Positions 20,634 to 21,309 of a DNA stretch of 21,309 nucleotides are shown here, one piece after another (within the stretch, counting starts at the first letter, position 1; each line of letters starts with the position of its first letter). Under the pieces are notes generated by a model. It did no database searches. It was not told the DNA's origin and was given only the letters and a program-made list of their open reading frames with translations. The DNA comes from a virus. The stretch lies in the IMG/VR virus record IMGVR_UViG_3300046010_004941, positions 1 to 21,309 of that record; one strand, given 5' to 3'. The position numbers and the translations under genes are program-made.

Positions 20634-21309
20634 ACTTCGCTGGCTGATTTTTGCACCTGCGGCTATTCTTGCGGTTGGAGCGCCAGTTTCAGCAGAAAAT
20701 CAAGCAGGTTTGGCTTACACCGTTTGGGATAATCGAACTGGTCAGTTCAACCAATATAACTCAAGTCCTCCACTGCCGCCAACTACTTCAGTTGTAGCAA
20801 CTGGTATTGCTCCAAAAATCGAGTATCAGTGGGGTGGCGATGCGATTATGGGGACGAGTATTTCTGAAGATGTAGTTATACGGTTTGCTGGTTGGTTGGA
20901 CCCCCCTGTTGACCAACAGTATTACTTTTGTGTTGAGTCAGATGATGGTGCCCAGTTGTTTTTAGATGATGAGTTGGTTGTAAATGATTGGTATGACCGA
21001 GGAGGGGGTTGTGGTCAAACAGCGGATGTGGATTTCTCTAACGGAGAACCGAAACAGATAACTGTTTGGTGGTACGAGAACGGCGGTGGGGCACATGTAA
21101 CGATGCTTTACTACTCAAATGAGGGTTGGAATGTTGTGCCTGCGGATTGGTTCACTGTTTCTGAACCAGAATCGTCGGTGACTACTACTACTGATGCGAC
21201 TACAACCACGGAAGTAGTTACCACAACTTCACAAACTTTTCTACCTACAACTGTTTTTCCTTCTTCTACGATGCTGGAAACAACCACCACTGAGGAAACA
21301 ACAACAACC
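20608..21309 (+). CDS. Secreted PA14-domain protein with Thr-rich tail (3' truncated by window)
   Basis: An open frame of 234 codons from ATG 20608 (overlapping the oxygenase by 26 bases) to the end of the window, with no stop. Residues 1-29 are a signal peptide: basic start (MKNQKKLRRLRW), hydrophobic core, and a PVSA cleavage site before E30. Residues about 70-185 are a PA14-type beta domain, with FAGWLDPP, ESDDGAQLFLDDELVVNDW at 110-128, and WWYENGGGAHVTMLYY near 154-169. PA14 domains bind carbohydrates or act in adhesion. From 190 on the chain is Thr/Ser/Glu-rich, a typical extended linker, so another domain probably follows. Whether it is on the virion, at the host surface or secreted cannot be decided. 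Confidence 0.75.
   Translation, partial: MKNQKKLRRLRWLIFAPAAILAVGAPVSAENQAGLAYTVWDNRTGQFNQYNSSPPLPPTTSVVATGIAPKIEYQWGGDAIMGTSISEDVVIRFAGWLDPPVDQQYYFCVESDDGAQLFLDDELVVNDWYDRGGGCGQTADVDFSNGEPKQITVWWYENGGGAHVTMLYYSNEGWNVVPADWFTVSEPESSVTTTTDATTTTEVVTTTSQTFLPTTVFPSSTMLETTTTEETTTT

Noticed and set aside
1-21309. Integrase, attachment sites, tRNA genes, insertion sequences
   Set aside because: None is seen on either strand; coding is almost continuous on the + strand, with gaps all below 160 bases.

Overview
The window is a densely packed structural block of a tailed, siphovirus-type bacteriophage or prophage. Every convincing gene is on the + strand, and most neighbours abut or overlap by 1-4 bases (ATGA, GTGA and TAATG junctions). 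No bacterial housekeeping gene, integrase, attachment site, tRNA or rRNA gene was found, so free phage cannot be told from prophage. An actinobacterial host is inferred from moderate-to-high GC, frequent GTG starts, actinophage-like connector, hub and chaperone genes, and secreted proteins with long threonine linkers. A freshwater or marine Acidimicrobiia-like host is a reasonable but unproven guess.

Region 1 (3-3430) holds post-portal accessory genes. These are the tail end of an unknown gene, a protein ending in a ParB/sulfiredoxin-like DGHHR domain, a second protein sharing two modules with it plus a DUF6496-like segment, a small helix-turn-helix protein behind a possible transcription boundary, and a small membrane protein. 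Region 2 (3427-7949) is the head and neck set: scaffold-like protein (TTG start), decoration protein, major capsid protein, head-fibre-like protein, a small tailed protein, head-tail adaptor, stopper, gp10-like protein and tail terminator.

Region 3 (7946-8883) interrupts the structural order. It holds a 49-residue Com-like zinc-ribbon protein, a promoter-like site, one or two tiny membrane proteins and a membrane-anchored lytic transglycosylase. The sequence resembles a compact lysis or envelope cassette. Region 4 (9027-16942) is the tail: a small protein, two paralogous tube proteins in tandem, a tail assembly chaperone with a classic -1 frameshift to a fusion product, a 1565-residue tape measure, and a baseplate hub/minor tail protein.

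Region 5 (16951-21309) is the host-interaction end. It has two small tip proteins, then a two-gene unit (glycine-rich adhesin plus a small MAHFA protein) present twice in tandem, a 2-oxoglutarate/Fe(II) oxygenase, and a secreted PA14-domain protein with a Thr-rich tail that runs off the window.

The most notable observations are the duplicated adhesin cassette next to an oxygenase, the lysis-like cassette and Com-like protein inside the tail operon, the GGGAAAA frameshift, the tandem tube proteins, a strand-biased 9-mer (GATGCGATT, 11 copies counted by eye on + and none on -), and several genes too short, too overlapping or too edge-truncated for simple ORF calling (3341-3430, 7946-8095, 8170-8295, 8288-8359, the 10773-10961 extension, 20608-21309).
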